Source: Aldrovandia affinis (Eukaryota; Chordata; Actinopteri; Notacanthiformes; Halosauridae). From it: 64,000 bases of DNA. Under the pieces are notes generated by a model. That model ran no database searches. It saw only the letters and a program-made list of their open reading frames with translations, and was not told where the DNA came from. The stretch is from positions 1-64,000 of the forward strand of contig JAINUG010000169.1 of assembly GCA_029706075.1 (NCBI GenBank), given 5' to 3'. A program made the translations under genes and the position numbers. Of the stretch, positions 35,641 to 46,966 are shown in pieces (positions within the stretch are counted from its first letter, which is position 1; each line of letters starts with the position of its first letter).

Positions 35641-36395
35641 ACATTCATTTGCCTACGTTTTTTCATTTTTTTCACTACCTGTAGTTACCAAGGCGATTTT
35701 AGATTAAGCGATTTGCTTAAGGGTATGGCAGCAGCGGTCCAGTGGGGCTCTTACAAACTGGCCAGCTAATCATCCCCCAGTTTAATTGGCCTAATAATTG
35801 GCCCAATTCCCTTCTCCTCCCCCTCAGACAGGTGCTGCACATTGGTAGAGTTTTATGTGAGCCCCCCCTATTGCGTATAAATACAATTCCTTATTTGAAC
35901 CTGTCGCCTTCTAGTTACGGGACTGGTTCCCCAGTGGTATCATATGGTATCGTATCGGCACCGAATCGTATGGTATTCATTTAAAAGTGCAGCATTACTA
36001 CACATGAAAGACCATTGTGCAGGTGTTAGTGTGTCATGTAGTGGAGGCAGGATTGGTCATGCAGCTATAAACGATGCACATTACCTCAAAATGTACAGTA
36101 TAGATATATGGTCTCATTTGCTTATAACATGCCCTGTTGCAGCAGTTGAGAGAATGCTCAGAGAAAGGTAAGACATTACATTCAGACATTAATATTGGCA
36201 TCAGCAGATGTCAAAAATGGAAACTTTGATTTGATTCTTCAGGGAGCTCTACAGTATAGCCCCCCCAAACATCACATTCTGAACAGGAGTTTCAGGAGAG
36301 TGCAGCACCTGTGTACAAATTGATGTGTCTGTGTACAAACGATTGGTCAATAACACAAAATTAGAGAGCGATTTCAAACCTCACTCTTTCTGCAG
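35641..36395. other. Non-coding sequence upstream of a candidate exon
   Basis: No gene recognised. A tataaata word occurs near 35877 but no transcript can be tied to it. The last ~15 bases before 36396 form a pyrimidine-rich tract ending in tgcag, a splice acceptor. Confidence 0.4.
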
Positions 36396-36504
36396 GTGTT
36401 CCTTTGTGGGTTTGGAGGAGCAGGAAATTGAAAATCCGGAGCTTCGGTGCACGACGATGGAAATGCTGTGAGCCGGCATATTCTGTGGAGCTGTAACGCA
36501 AACG
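36396..36504 (+). other. pde4b: Candidate 5' UTR exon of pde4b with a short uORF
   Basis: A 109-bp segment lies between ctctttctgcag and the donor aacg|gtaagt, both good splice signals. It contains an upstream ORF of four codons (ATG at 36457, TGA at 36469-36471), which would be expected to reduce translation of the main frame. No coding similarity. Its position 2.9 kb before the MRKSRSV exon makes a pde4b long-form leader plausible; the link is inference. Confidence 0.45.
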
Positions 36505-38062
36505 GTAAGTTGCGCAGGTTAAGAAGTGAAAGTGGCTCTTGGGATTTTGTTTCCTACCATACTAAATTATATGTGAAGCTTTATACAATTTAGCCTCCTA
36601 ACAAAGCACACACTACTAAAAACACTTCTCAAATGATGCCAGCTTCCCAAAGGGGATCACGTCCTCTTACAAGCTGAAGTTGTTTTAATGTTTTCCTTGC
36701 GCCAGGTTGCAGTTGCATCTTTTTTAAAAATGTTTTGTTTATTGATGTTTGTGTCAGCTGAAAGGCCTGCTTGTGTAACTAGTTGTCCTTTACTTAACCC
36801 CAACACTTTATTTGTCTGGCAGCCGTGCGACTGAGCAGCAAGAACTGCAGTTTGGCTCATAACCATCTCTCAATAACATGCAGATTGGTAAATGTGTCCA
36901 CATGAGAAATCGAAATCCAGCTCTCAGAACTGGTGCAGGGCTATTTTAATAGGGAAATTTAAATATGCTCGCAAGACGGCGGCTTAATGTAAATGAAATC
37001 ATTTCGTGAGGCGGCGTGAAATTAAACAGCATAGGCTTCAAATGCTTTGCTGGTCGCCTGTTCGGGGTTTGGCGCTCAACGTATTTTGACCCCCATGAAG
37101 TGCCAGCATGACCATGCGTTGTTATTATCTATGTATGGACTGTACCAAACAACGTGTAGGGGATGCAGATGTTGTTCTGTTATGACAAGCTTTGGCCCAG
37201 TCTGTGAATATAACACCAGGCTCCAAACGTCTATAAAGCAAATGGGCATGCTTACATAACACACAGCCTAGTTTATTGTGTAATAGACTGGAACATACAA
37301 GCGTCTGGCTAGCAATTACATTTGTGTGGTGGCAAACAGGCCATCGTTTTCCAGGAAGTGAGAATCCCATTTATCTTCCTCTAATATATCCCCTGAGCCC
37401 CTTAGGGGAACTGGCTCCTTCAGCATTGCATTGCTGCAGGCAGGCACAGATGCCTCGCTGGCAACAAAGTTGCTTGGCAAAGCAAGTAAAAAAAAAAGAA
37501 GACCTTCCATTAAATAACAGTTACACGTCAGTTAGAAATTAAATCAGCAAGAATGTATGTCCTGGGTTTTTTATTAATTTTTTTGTAACCATTTCATTCA
37601 GTCATATCCCATCACGTGCACCATTTGTATACTTGATTTTGAATAGCCTACTTTTTAAACTTAAAACTAAATTTCTGTTCTTGTTATTGTCTAACCTTCC
37701 ATCATCAGAACTGCTTAGTGTTGCCTATTTTGTGAGAGGTTGTTTCCCATGGATATCTTTTTTGAATTCCTACAGTTGATATTCTGCCTGTTTCTGAATT
37801 TAAATACCTTTTTTCGTGGTATATGCGTGTTGCTGAAGGCACAAACCCTGAGCTGCTTTTTGATATTAAACCAGATATTCACTTTAAAAAAGGGAGATGA
37901 CTCACAGCCTGTTCTGTTTTCAGAAAGGTCAAGTTGATATATCTCCTCTCTAGAAAAAGCCTAAAACCCTCTTTGGCTTTGCCACATTTCTAATAAATGT
38001 TGAAACATTCCACTTTTATCATGTAAAAGTGAGTGCTTATCACGTATGAATCTTTCATTTCA
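36505..38062. other. Non-coding, probable pde4b intron
   Basis: AT-rich unique sequence. No exon with coding similarity or repeat is recognised. Confidence 0.4.
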
Positions 38063-38260
38063 TGCATTTAGCAGGTGCTCTTGTCCAGAGCGACTTACAA
38101 TGAGTGCATTTAAAATGGCAAGAACAATGACCGCTAGAGCAACAATACAACAGATGCCATTGTAGACAGATATGCACACCACACCTATAAAACAGGGACA
38201 GAAAAAGTTGTATATGTTTAGGTGGGTTTTCAGTCTTGCAGAAGATGGCCAGTGATTCAA
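38063..38260 (-). mobile_element. L2 LINE 3' fragment, old
   Basis: It parallels 29505-29800: degenerate hairpin tail (agcaggtgctcttgtccaga), an aagaacaat word, and gtgggttttcagtcttgcaga from the end of the RT frame. Internal deletions shorten it. More diverged than the other L2 copies. Confidence 0.75.
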
Positions 38261-39368
38261 TCTGTTTTATATTTTGTTTCCAATTACATTTGTCTGATGT
38301 ATAATTCAAGTGAGTATGTCGGCTGAATGTGTATGGATGTGGAATGTAACAATATTTTTGCTCATGTACTGTATGGTGAAAGTGCTAGTTTCTATGACTG
38401 CATATTAATAGCCTTCATTAAGCCTCATTCTTGTAAATGATTCACAGAGCTGGCCCTTACAGGATCTGAGTCACCCTGCCACCCTTAAAAATCCTTAACT
38501 GTTCCCACTAATCATTTGTTTAGTGTCTAAATGTGCAATTCTTTTCTGATCACCTTTTAAGGGCTGGGATAATTTTGCAGTTCTTTCTTACTGTTAGAAT
38601 AAAGGTACCTATTAAAGTACAAATCCATGTCACTGTGGCAGTATCCCTGTAGGGCACTGAATTGTAACTTTTGTCAGAACATAATGGTACCCTTGCGAGA
38701 ACATTTTTTTTCTTCTAGCAGTACAAGCCACATTTTCATTCCAATATGGCTGCCAATGTGAATGAGGGTTCATTACTCTACCTTGATACATATCTGTCCC
38801 TTTCCTCAATTTGTTCCTTTTTCACTGGAATAAAGGTACAAAACCGTATCATGAAGGACCTTATGTGTACCTTTGAAGATGCAATGACCTACAACTAACA
38901 CATTTGTACCTTGAAGAACAAAAGTGTCCCCTAGTTGTGCCTTTATTTTGGAGAGTGTACATCGGCACCATGAGTTTAATTAGTGTACTAAGTTTAAGGC
39001 CTTGCTCCCCCGTGCTGTGGCGAATGGCATTGGCAGTAAGCCCTGCCGCATGCCTGGCACGGTGCAGGTGTACTCACAACGCAAGCGCCACGCGCCATCC
39101 CTGTCCCGTGTTTCTGCAGTTTGAGCCCAGCTCCTCCATGTTGTTTCTGTCCATTTTTAAATTGAAATCAACCTTGATTGTGCCTCGAGGCCCATGTTTT
39201 TTCACTCTCACAAGAAAACAAAGTATACCCTTTTGATGAATAATTCAGGGTACAAACATAAAAAAGCATGCACTCCACAAAGGCACGCCTACGTGTGCAC
39301 GCACGTACAAACGCACATATTTCGCCGCTCCTCAATGACTCGTCCCCTCCCCCCCGTCCTGTGTCCAG
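38261..39368. other. Non-coding, upstream of the MRKSRSV exon
   Basis: Unique sequence. The final part is pyrimidine-rich (cgtcccctcccccccgtcct) and ends gtgtccag, the splice acceptor of the next exon. Around 39240-39320 is a CA-rich imperfect repeat. Confidence 0.45.
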
Positions 39369-39460
39369 GTGTGTAGATGGAGCCAGCAGCCGTAGGAGGG
39401 GCAGAGGAATTGACGGAGTCCCGTCCACCCGTCGGTCTGTCCGCCTGCACGCCGTCTGGG
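39369..39460 (+). other. pde4b: 5' part of pde4b exon: UTR, or an N-terminal extension
   Basis: The segment follows an acceptor (tgtgtccag) and ends at the ATG of MRKSRSV. An in-frame stop TAG at 39374-39376 is immediately followed by another in-frame ATG at 39377, which would add 28 residues. That upstream ATG has a poor -3 base (T) but G at +4. The mammalian form starts at the downstream Met, so I treat this as UTR, with the extension possible. Confidence 0.7.
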
Positions 39461-39502
39461 ATGAGGAAGAGTCGGAGCGTGCTGGCGGTGTCTCCCGGCG
39501 AC
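39461..39502 (+). CDS. pde4b: pde4b, long-form (PDE4B1-type) first coding exon
   Basis: PDE4B hydrolyses cAMP to 5'-AMP and shapes local cAMP signalling; long forms carry regulatory UCR1 and UCR2 modules downstream of isoform-specific N-termini. This exon encodes 14 residues, MRKSRSVLAVSPGD, close to the start of mammalian PDE4B1 (MKKSRSV...). It ends at phase 0 with donor GAC|gtgagt, and the next exon starts in phase 0. The -3 base before the ATG is G. The exon is short, but similarity, splice signals and phase all agree with the 49808 exon. Confidence 0.85.
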
Positions 39503-40519
39503 GTGAGTATGGCAGACTGGAGCCGCGGTGTGTGCAGCCAAAGCGCTAGCGTCTTGCGCAGCGACATGCCCCATGGTCCAGAGCTGAACAGTGCCTGGGC
39601 ACTGGGCTGACAGTGCCAGGGCCGACTGTGGCTGGGACTCCGTGGAGGGTGGTGCTATTTCAGTGCAGTCCCTTGGCCCGGTGACGCAGCTCAGCAGCCG
39701 GACTGCGGAGGGAGAGAAGCTGCAGCAGATGGTAGCTCTCACTTCAGAGGACATGAAGCATGCTTGTCTGTATTCTCCGCAAAGCGGGACGGGGTAGCGA
39801 TGAGACGGGCCTACAGATAGGATTGAGCATGCCATGTCGGGAGAAGTGAAATGAGGGGTGAAAAGAAAGACAAACACACACAAGCATTTGTATTTTCTCA
39901 ACCTCCAATGGAACTTTTTTATCCTGACAATAATGGAGGTCTCCACACTGACAGCTAACACAGGTGGAATTGAGGTTTTTAGTGTCACCTATAAGCTCAG
40001 ACAAAAGACAAGTGAAAATATGGTCAAAGACGGCTGTTTCTGACAAGCGCAACTGTTTGTAGCTCAGGTGTATCATCGCAGGGCAGCTCTCTGTAGTTCA
40101 GATGTGTCAGTGTAAGACCGGTGGGGCCGGGCATGATGCAGGACTTTCACACAGAGCCGGACGCTGATCATGTGACCAGGCGGAGCAGTCCGGCCCCTGA
40201 CAGGGCGGGCTGCCCATGGAAAGGTCGGCCGGGCCATCTGTTCCCTCCTAGGCGACCGGAGAGTGCCAGAGGGCAATCTGACATCCTGCTGGGCCCTCCA
40301 CATCTTCCTGCTCAGCCAAGATCCCTCCCAGTCGATAGAAATGTAATAAAATATTCAGCCCATCTAGGCTTGTCATTTTCTCCTTCCATCCTGACAGTAT
40401 CGAGCGCTGTGTCAAGCCCAGAGGGCCTCTGCTCCTACTACATGACCTAGCAAGCTGCTACATGACCTGGCAAGCTATTCTATGCATTAACAACACTCTT
40501 TAGGACACTGCATGCATAT
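39503..40519. other. Start of a pde4b intron
   Basis: Intronic sequence after the donor gtgagt. It contains relatively GC-rich stretches (39550-39730 and 40120-40330) with short ORFs that match nothing known. No further exon supported. Confidence 0.45.
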
Positions 40520-41485
40520 CAAGTCACTGGCTCAAAAACTGCGTACAAGGCCAAGTAAAGCATTTTCTGATTTCTTTCCTGCATTTTTTGATCCAAAGAT
40601 CAAAAATTATGCCTTTTATCTGATGAGCTGCCCTGCACTGATACACTATTGATGGTGGCGTTTGTCTGAGCTTGTTTTTGCTTGCTTGCTTTCTTTTCTG
40701 GTAATGCCGGTGGCATATGGATTTCTTGCCTACTGCCACGACCCCACTTCGGAGCCCAACCTTATTATCATTGTATGAATACCTAATGTTTATGTATGTG
40801 ACCCCTCGACTCCAAATGTCATTGAATGATTCTATTTGATTTATGGAGAGTGGTGTTATTTTTTCCATTGAAATGTGGTCTATCGATAGGTCTAACCATT
40901 GAGATATTGTGAGTTTATCCCTGCTTCTCCAGTCAAATCTATCTTTGTTTTTCAATTGAAGGTACTGTGGAAAACTCTCACTACTGGTATGATATTTCTG
41001 GATTAGTGACGTGAATGATATCAGTGAGTTGTTTTCAAACGTGTTCCAGGTGGGTGATTCCTTGTAGCTTTCATGAGTTGAAGATAAAAGGTTTCTTTTT
41101 TATTTCAAAATCTGGGTCGGGCCATATGGGAGTGAATTTGTTCAGAGATGGAGTGCAACACATGATCTTACTGACTTTCCACAAAACTGCCAGAGTTGTT
41201 TGGATTACCAACTAAGCAGTTATGTTTTTTTAGCAAGGAAGGGTAAATCAGTTATTGAATTGTATTTGTGAATTGTATTTGTGTTATTATGTATTTGCAT
41301 TCTGCTTGTTCTAATTCCAACCTTGGGTTTTGTTGTTGGTCAGGGAGCTGTCATTTTACTATATATTGAAGGTGGTTTGCCAGGTAATACTGTCTGAAAT
41401 TTGGAGCAACTAGGCCCCCAATTTCCAGGGACTTTTATATTTCTAGTAGAATTACTTAATTCTGGAGTATTGGACCAGTTGGATG
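40520..41485 (-). mobile_element. L1-clade LINE, ORF2 C-terminal fragment
   Basis: On the - strand near 41440-41390 the frame reads GGLVAPNFRQYYLA, the motif close to the end of L1-type ORF2 proteins. Farther on, 40955-40524 keeps a 143-codon open frame with SQWLDLSIDHISMEKITP, similar to ORF2 C-termini of Tx1/Swimmer-like elements in fish. Stops interrupt the part between. No endonuclease or RT catalytic motif remains. Confidence 0.75.
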
Positions 41486-42533
41486 TTGGTTGGTGTGGGC
41501 TCTATATCTATAGTCTTATCGTACACACATGTTCAGGCATATACATACTTTCTTATATACTCATACTGTCTTGTATATATACGTCTATATTCTCATTCTA
41601 CAGATAAATTAACCTGGAATATGTTTGAGATAACAAGCTGATACACTCTGTGCTATAACAGACTCATAGACTTGTATTTGGAAATTATTCATTCACTTTT
41701 CTGTGGCACTTCACCCATTTTAATAGTTAAGCACGTGCGTATCAGAGATCTGAATATAAACTTTTTTCTGGATGACTGTTGTATTAACTGGAGGAGCCTA
41801 AGCAGGTGGTCCGAATCTGGCCCTAAGTGTGCATGTGGCTCTTTTTTTGTGAAGTCGGGGGAAAGTCGAATTCTGGTCGTGGCCTGATATGATGGTCGGA
41901 ATGTTGTGACAGTTACGAGGGATTCCTCCTGAGCCCTGATTTCCGGGTGGAGAAGGTGGGTGCTTTGCGTAGTTGGGCACCCCCCCAGCGCATGCATTTT
42001 GCAACGGCCTGAATAATTTAGACCTTCACACAGGCAGCGGAGCTTGAGCAGTCAGGGACTAGGGCGATGGGGACCCCGTCTGTCGCTGTCATGTTTGCTC
42101 AGGCATCTCCACCAGCGTGCTGTCGGGCGATGTGAGGGAAGAGCATTGACAGCTGGCTCCTCTGTCTCATTTTTTTGTTGGTTTTTTACATTTTGTATTC
42201 AAGAATTAAACTCCCACGCACTTGAGCTCCTGTCAATCTCAACTTTAATATGTCAGGAAAACAAGAAAAAACATGTTTTCTGTTTGCACTTACGGCTTTT
42301 AACCGACACATACTTGTAACTGCCAAGATAAAGAAAAAAACACTTCAGTTAATTAAGGGTTCTGGTGGTTCTGTTATGGTGAAGGCTGCATTTTCCTGGT
42401 AAATGCCAGTAAATACAAAGTCGTTCTGAATGATCACCTTAATCTCATGGTGAAGCATTTCTATCCTGATGGGAGTGGTCTCTTATGCCAAGGCGCATGT
42501 GCTGGTGGCTCGTGGTGGCCAACACCCGATTAA
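41486..42533. other. Intronic non-coding sequence
   Basis: Unique sequence, AT-rich in places. No exon or repeat recognised. Confidence 0.4.
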
Positions 42534-42569
42534 GACACTTTGTTTCCTTTATTTTGGCAGTTACCTGTA
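42534..42569. mobile_element. Solo Tc1-like terminal repeat
   Basis: The words tgtttcctttattttggcag and ttacctgta match the right end of the Tc1 element at 53519-54656. The match also runs on for about 8 bases (tattctgt) past the supposed end. No matching left end or transposase is nearby, so this is probably a remnant. Confidence 0.7.
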
Positions 42570-42948
42570 TATTCTGTGTGCAATAACACAAACAAAAGAT
42601 TGATCACAAAATCAGAGCCCTCATTACAAAGAGCAGGCATTTACTGCTTAGCAATATTTACTGGTCAGTAATTCCAGCAGGTGCAGATGTAACGTTTTGA
42701 GGTTTCAAAACTTCAGATGATACTGAAAAGTTTGTTATACCTGCTCCTGCTACATATGCAATTACTGTTCCGCTGACCACTAAATGCTTAGCTTTTTTTG
42801 TAATGGTTGAGTTAATGAGGACATTCTTTTAGAAGTACTACATCATGTGGGCTCCCATGTTTGCTTGAGACCTTGGGGGAAAGAATGGATGAAATGAACA
42901 GCCAATCACAATCCAGTGCTGTAGGATACTGAAGCACTTTGACATCCA

Positions 42949-43012
42949 GGTGAATCTGACACCCAGCATAAAGTGGGATTAATACTATTTTATGCTGGAT
43001 GTCAGATTCACC
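42949..43012. repeat. Near-perfect 24-bp hairpin
   Basis: Left arm 42949-42972 (ggtgaatctgacacccagca plus taaa) and right arm 42989-43012 pair at 23 of 24 positions around a 16-nt loop. The pairing stops sharply at both outer ends. Candidate small foldback element or structured RNA; no promoter boxes or tail. Confidence 0.9.
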
Positions 43013-43048
43013 ACATGGAGATTATGTTAACACACTGCACGGTATAAA

Positions 43049-43395
43049 AAAATGGTGGTGCTTAATTGGCAGTAGCGTCGCCTAGGGAGTCCTTTGGCTG
43101 GGTTGTCTACGTCTAATCGCTAACCAGAGACCCCCGCTGGTCAATTAGGCGCCCACAGTCTGTTGGTATGAAGCTGCACATAGTGTCTTCCTCTGGCTCA
43201 GGTCTGTGCAAGTTTAACTTGTAGACTGCAGTGTGAGAAGAAGTGGCAGCTGACATCACATGTTTCGGGGGAGAGCGCGTGCTTGTCTACGCTCTCCCGA
43301 ATTAACAGTGGAGGTTTCAGCGAGCACGGCTTAGTAATATGATTGGACATTCCAAATTGGGAGAAAAAAAGGTTTAAAAAAAACTGAGCTGACCC
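43049..43395 (+). mobile_element. SINE-like repeat sharing the CCAAATTGGGAG tail
   Basis: It begins ggtggtgcttaattggcagt, has a middle with ccccgctggtcaattaggcg, and ends with attggacattccaaattggg, agaaaa and an A-rich run. The start and end resemble body and tail parts of the SINE at 55427-55785, but the middle differs, so it is a related or composite family. No tRNA head is obvious. A second, shorter relative appears at about 43730-43855 (ending gattccaaattagaggaaaa). Confidence 0.6.
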
Positions 43396-44691
43396 TCCAG
43401 GGTTTGGATACAGAGATATCTATGGCCGTACATGAAACTTTTGCCGCATGCAAACCCACATTCAGAAATGTGATGCCTCGTGACAGGTTTGATGGGAAGT
43501 GGAATCTGGTGTCATGGGTTATGGAGTGTGCTTTCTGGAAGCCATGGACTACATATCCCATGAGCACCTGGAGCTGAAACAGGCCGTCATCTCTGTCCTG
43601 CTGTGCAGTGCAGCGCAGGGAACGAGACACAGCCTCTTCACCAGCATCATACTCTTGCTCACGTCAACAGCAATAACCCCCAGGTAACAAAAACACACAC
43701 AAAATGTTTTTTTTTTTTTAAGTTCACGGTTGCTGACGAGTGCATCAGAGGAGGGCTTCAGCTGCACTGCTCCTGGTGGGGTGGGGATTTTGCGGTAACT
43801 CACACGGCACAATTGGTGATTCCAAATTAGAGGAAAAGAAAAAAAGGGGGGAAAATTATTTTTTTTAATTTAAATTGATAAAAAGAGTGTCTTCACGTTT
43901 CTCCATCTCTCGGTCGTTTGCGCTCTCCGGCGAGCATGACTCACCATGCTTCACGCCTCCCGCTCTCTCCAAAGCAAAGTGGCGGTGAGGGGCGTGTGCC
44001 AGCACCCCGGCGAGCAGCAGGTGCCGGAGCGGCGGCCCTGAGGAGCCACGGGGGCCACAAGAGGCGAAGCTTCGCCATCAGAGGCCATTCCAGCGGAGTC
44101 CGCGACTCCTGCCAGGGCTCAAGCAGAATGGCCTTATGGGTAGCGGCAGAACGGCAGGTAGCGGTGGAAAAAGCTGTCCGGTCCTTTGAAAAGTGTGGCC
44201 CAGGATCCCTGTCAGCCTGCTTACATTTTAAATATTATTCTTAACTTTCTGCGGTTACCTCAGGCTAAACGGGCTTGTGTTTTGCACAGACAGGCTGATT
44301 TGGCCATTGGAAGCCTTTTCTGTGAGCTGAAAAAAAAGAAGCAAATCTGAATTTGGGACAAAATGTGCCCTGCAAACAAGGATTGGTTTCAATCAAACGG
44401 TTCAGGGTCTCAACTTTGAGTTAGTTGAGTTAACTTTTGAGCATTAGGCAGCAGGTGTATTTGTCACACTCTTCTTTTTAGCAGCCAATTCTTTTCAAAA
44501 GCAGCAAAAAAATTTTTTTAGTTTTGGGGACCACAGGCAGCAAGTTAGTCATTTAATTCCGGCGGAGTTTCTGAAGGGGAACCGCTTGCTGTCGTGTCCC
44601 AGGACAGTGGGGGTTTTCCTATGTCAATGTTTTTTTTTGCGAGAGCGAGGATTAACTGGAGTGAGATTTCCTGGTGATTGCTATTGATTTC
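43396..44691. other. Intronic sequence with a GC-rich block
   Basis: The stretch 43915-44230 is GC-rich with CpGs and a 108-codon + strand frame (Arg/Ala/Gly-rich). It has no recognisable similarity and no clear pair of splice sites. The rest is AT-rich intron. Confidence 0.4.
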
Positions 44692-44979
44692 AGATTTTTT
44701 CCATTTTTTTCTCCAAATTTAGTAGCCAATTATACCCTCTATTTATTTCGATTCGCCCTCCCCCACGAACTCACCGCCCGTCCTCTGGCTCAAATCAAAT
44801 CAATCACCCTCCCCCTTCCCCCTGGGGTGGACAGCCAAATGCCTACCCTGATCGGGGCTCCTGGCCAGAGCCGGTCTGGCACACTTGGGTTTTGAACCGC
44901 GATCGCAATAGGCAGCTCACACTCACAAAGCACCAGTCAATGCGAGTGCGTTAGACCGCTTCACTATCCGAGGCCCCCG
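44692..44979 (-). mobile_element. tRNA-derived SINE, same superfamily as 55427-55785
   Basis: On the - strand the head reads ggcctcggatagtgaagcgg with B-box words ggttcaaaacc, the body has ctctggccaggagccccgat and ggtaggcatttggctgtcca, and the end is attggctactaaatttggag and A-rich. gatttc flanks it at 44686-44691 and 44979-44985, a likely target-site duplication. Confidence 0.75.
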
Positions 44980-46966
44980 ATTTCTCATCTTTAGCAATAC
45001 AGTATGCGTGGATGTTGCTTGGGTATTTTTCTTGTGCTTGTGGACTTTGCATCATGTATAACGATATTTCAAAGGATTGCAGTGCAAATGCAAATCTGTG
45101 GTCGGGCCAGGTTAGTGGATAAACAGATGGATGGCAGTGCACAGAAGCATACTAAGTTAGATTCTTATATATGCGTCCATCTTTTGAACACACTGTTCCT
45201 CCTGTCTAAGAGGAAAGCAATGAAGTCTTTCTGTGCCATCTGAAAACATTGAAGTTTGTCTCTTCGACCTGTAAAGTATAGTTGGATTTTGTTGTCCGTT
45301 TGCTGCTCGGGGGTAAATGGCTGATGCTCAGGAGCTCTTCCAGCTGCCCACGTGCAGAGTTTCTCACATGTGTTTAGTGGGCGTGGCAGTATCACTCACT
45401 TGGCCTGGAACAACTCTGTCTCACATGCATAATATATGTGTTTCTACTCTCCCACAACAAGAGGGATGGGCGCTCCAGGCCTACTATAGCCTTTGCGCAC
45501 GCACGCATGCACGCACACACACTATATCACACATGCGCGCACACATTTATGCGCATATTTATGCACATTTCTCTCAGGCAAAGGCATACAAACACACACA
45601 CACAGTTTTTCACATATGCGCACACACACACTCATGCACACATGTCTATACAAATGGGCACTCTGTCTCTTTTGGTCTTTATCTCATACAAACACACACA
45701 CAGTCTTTCACATATGCACACACACACACACTCATGCACACTTGTCTATACACAGGCACTCTGTTTCTTTCGGTCTTTATCTCATACACACACACACACA
45801 CATTTGCTGTATTCACTCTCCCTCCCTGTTTCGGTGTCATTTGCTCCTATAAGCCCAGACTAATCGGCCATTGAGGGATTTCAGCTGCGACTGCCCTGTG
45901 AATATGTAAAAGGTCAGATTCCTGCTTTATGCTTTGTTGCTGTTGAGAACTCAGTTCTTCAGCTTGGAATAATATGGTTCAAGGATGTGTGTGTTTGTGT
46001 AAAAGCCAGCTGCTGCCTGTCAGGGGCCTGCTCTGATCTCATCCATACATGCATGTTGGATGGCTGCATGTGTATCTTGGGTAAAGTGTGCACATGCCAT
46101 GCATTTCCTAAGAATGTTAATGTCCCCCAAATCATATCCAAATTGATGCTATTGCCAAATTGTGTGCAATGAATGTTTTGGGAGCTGAAACTGCAAAGAC
46201 AGTTGGCTAGCTTTTCACCACAGAGCCCACCAAGCTGCCATGTGTGCAGAGTTTTCAATGGCGTTGAGACCGGGCTCTACGAAGGCACATTGAGCCAATG
46301 GAAATGCGGGAGGTTATTTCCTTGTATGAGCTTTGATGGGACCGGCCAGGGAAAATCAATGGGGCCTTCAGAAAGGTGGCTGTCTTGTTAAATGTACAGT
46401 CTTTGCCTTTATGCTTCCTTGCTAGCTTCCCGTCTACCAAACAAATGTTGTCACAAAAGCAATGTTTATATTCACTAGCTAACATTTTTTTGGACAACAT
46501 TGTGCTTACTTAATTGTAAGTACTGTTGTAATTTACTAACTATAGTAGGTGTAAAATATATGCTGGTAAAACAACTCTCTTAGGAACTTGTGACAGTCAC
46601 ACTTCAGCACCTCCTCTGACCCTGCCTTTTTCCATTCATTTCCCTAATACTGAATGCAATTTTGTAGAATTGTAATAGTTCTACAAATTAATAAATACTG
46701 AAATTTACATTCATGTTTAGGCATAACAGATGCTTTTATCCATTGCAGAAGTATTTGCATAGAAATAAAGTATGATTATTCATAATGCAGTCCTAGCTTA
46801 TTAACACTATTGATCATTTATACATTAAAACAGTACTTAAATGCTGTTCGGTTAAATTACAGGGAATGCAGTCAGTATTTGGCCAGTGCGAACATAGCTT
46901 GTAACAAGAAGGCCAAATGCTTAAACTCTGTGTGGGGAATCGTTCCCCCAAGCAAAACCCATAATA
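44980..46966. other. Intronic sequence with CA-rich microsatellite
   Basis: Positions 45495-45810 are an imperfect CA/TG-rich repeat in which a ~120-bp block (from about 45590-45690) is repeated at about 45690-45810, both with tttcacatatgc and catgcaca..tgtctatac. A weak L2-tail-like word occurs near 46710-46745. No exon recognised. Confidence 0.55.

Noticed and set aside
43918-44244. GC-rich 108-codon ORF as a further pde4b alternative exon
   Set aside because: No PDE4 similarity and no convincing donor in frame.
45317-45874. Thr/His-rich ORFs of 119-185 codons in three frames
   Set aside because: They are translations of an imperfect CA microsatellite, open in every frame.
46703-46750. 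L2-type 3' tail fragment
   Set aside because: Only short, weak similarity (agatgcttttatcca) without the hairpin; not enough to call.
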